From JBMNNU01 sp050942695 (lineage in GTDB: Bacteria; Chloroflexota; UBA6077), in contig JBMNNU010000219.1 in assembly GCA_050942695.1 (NCBI GenBank), positions 1 to 5,525 of the forward strand: a stretch of 5,525 nt of DNA, written 5' to 3'. The notes below the pieces were generated by a model. It did not search any database. It saw nothing but the letters and a program-made list of their open reading frames with translations, and had not been told where the DNA came from. Positions 5,475 to 5,525 of the stretch are shown in pieces (the first letter of the stretch is position 1; each line of letters opens with the position of its first letter). Position numbers and translations under genes: made by a program.

Positions 5475-5485
5475 GCTGGTGAGAC

Positions 5486-5525
5486 GTGAAACTCAGCGAG
5501 AAGCTACAGCACCTTCGCCATCTGG
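5486..5525 (+). CDS. Start of a gene truncated by the window edge, possibly an HTH regulator
   Basis: From the GTG at 5486 the frame stays open for 13 codons to the window end and would read MKLSEKLQHLRHL. It lies just downstream of a strong promoter and a palindromic operator. This amphipathic start resembles the first helix of small XRE-type helix-turn-helix regulators, and a self-regulated repressor would suit the operator, but too little is present to be sure. The ribosome site is poor: AAGG is 10 nt away and GGTGAG only 2 nt away. Another GTG at 5479 in a different frame gives a less natural peptide. Confidence 0.45.
   Translation, partial: MKLSEKLQHLRHL

Overview
The window reads as a compact, moderately GC-rich bacterial chromosome segment. 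The gene set suggests a member of the Chloroflexota (Dehalococcoidia- or Anaerolineae-like) or a similar deep lineage: an archaeal-style ATP-dependent DNA ligase, a class F-like sortase on a long Pro/Thr/Ser stalk, small FmdB and Rid proteins, and palindromic intergenic repeats. The lineage is inferred from gene style only, because there is no rRNA or marker gene to settle it. No prophage, transposase, CRISPR array, tRNA or rRNA gene is visible.

Layout, left to right. Positions 1-82 hold no gene but contain a long-range GC-rich inverted repeat downstream of a small FmdB-type zinc-ribbon gene (83-322, minus). A 200-bp divergent intergenic region follows, with an operator-like dyad and an extended -10 element. 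It leads into a plus-strand flavin reductase-like gene (523-1041). A 60-bp imperfect palindrome built of two hairpins (1037-1096) overlaps the stop codon of that gene. Then come an ATP-dependent DNA ligase (1176-2927) and, 25 bp later, a RidA-family gene (2953-3384), probably cotranscribed. The Rid gene meets a minus-strand PhzF-family gene (3381-4271) tail to tail with a 4-bp overlap. Upstream of PhzF on the same strand lies the sortase gene (4307-5311, GTG start). The right end is an AT-rich divergent region with a near-consensus plus-strand promoter, a repeated operator-like motif, and the first codons of a gene that runs off the window.

How the genes relate: ligase plus Rid looks like one transcription unit, and sortase plus PhzF like another, converging at 3381-3384. 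The ligase (nick sealing, probably in repair), the Rid/PhzF-type small-molecule enzymes and the sortase (cell-surface protein attachment) do not form an obvious pathway, so the grouping looks like ordinary housekeeping and accessory genes. I do not see a clear new multi-gene system. The most noteworthy signals are the double-hairpin palindrome with paired compensatory differences, the direct-repeat/palindrome operator around the right-edge promoter, and the loss of the signature Arg in the Rid protein.
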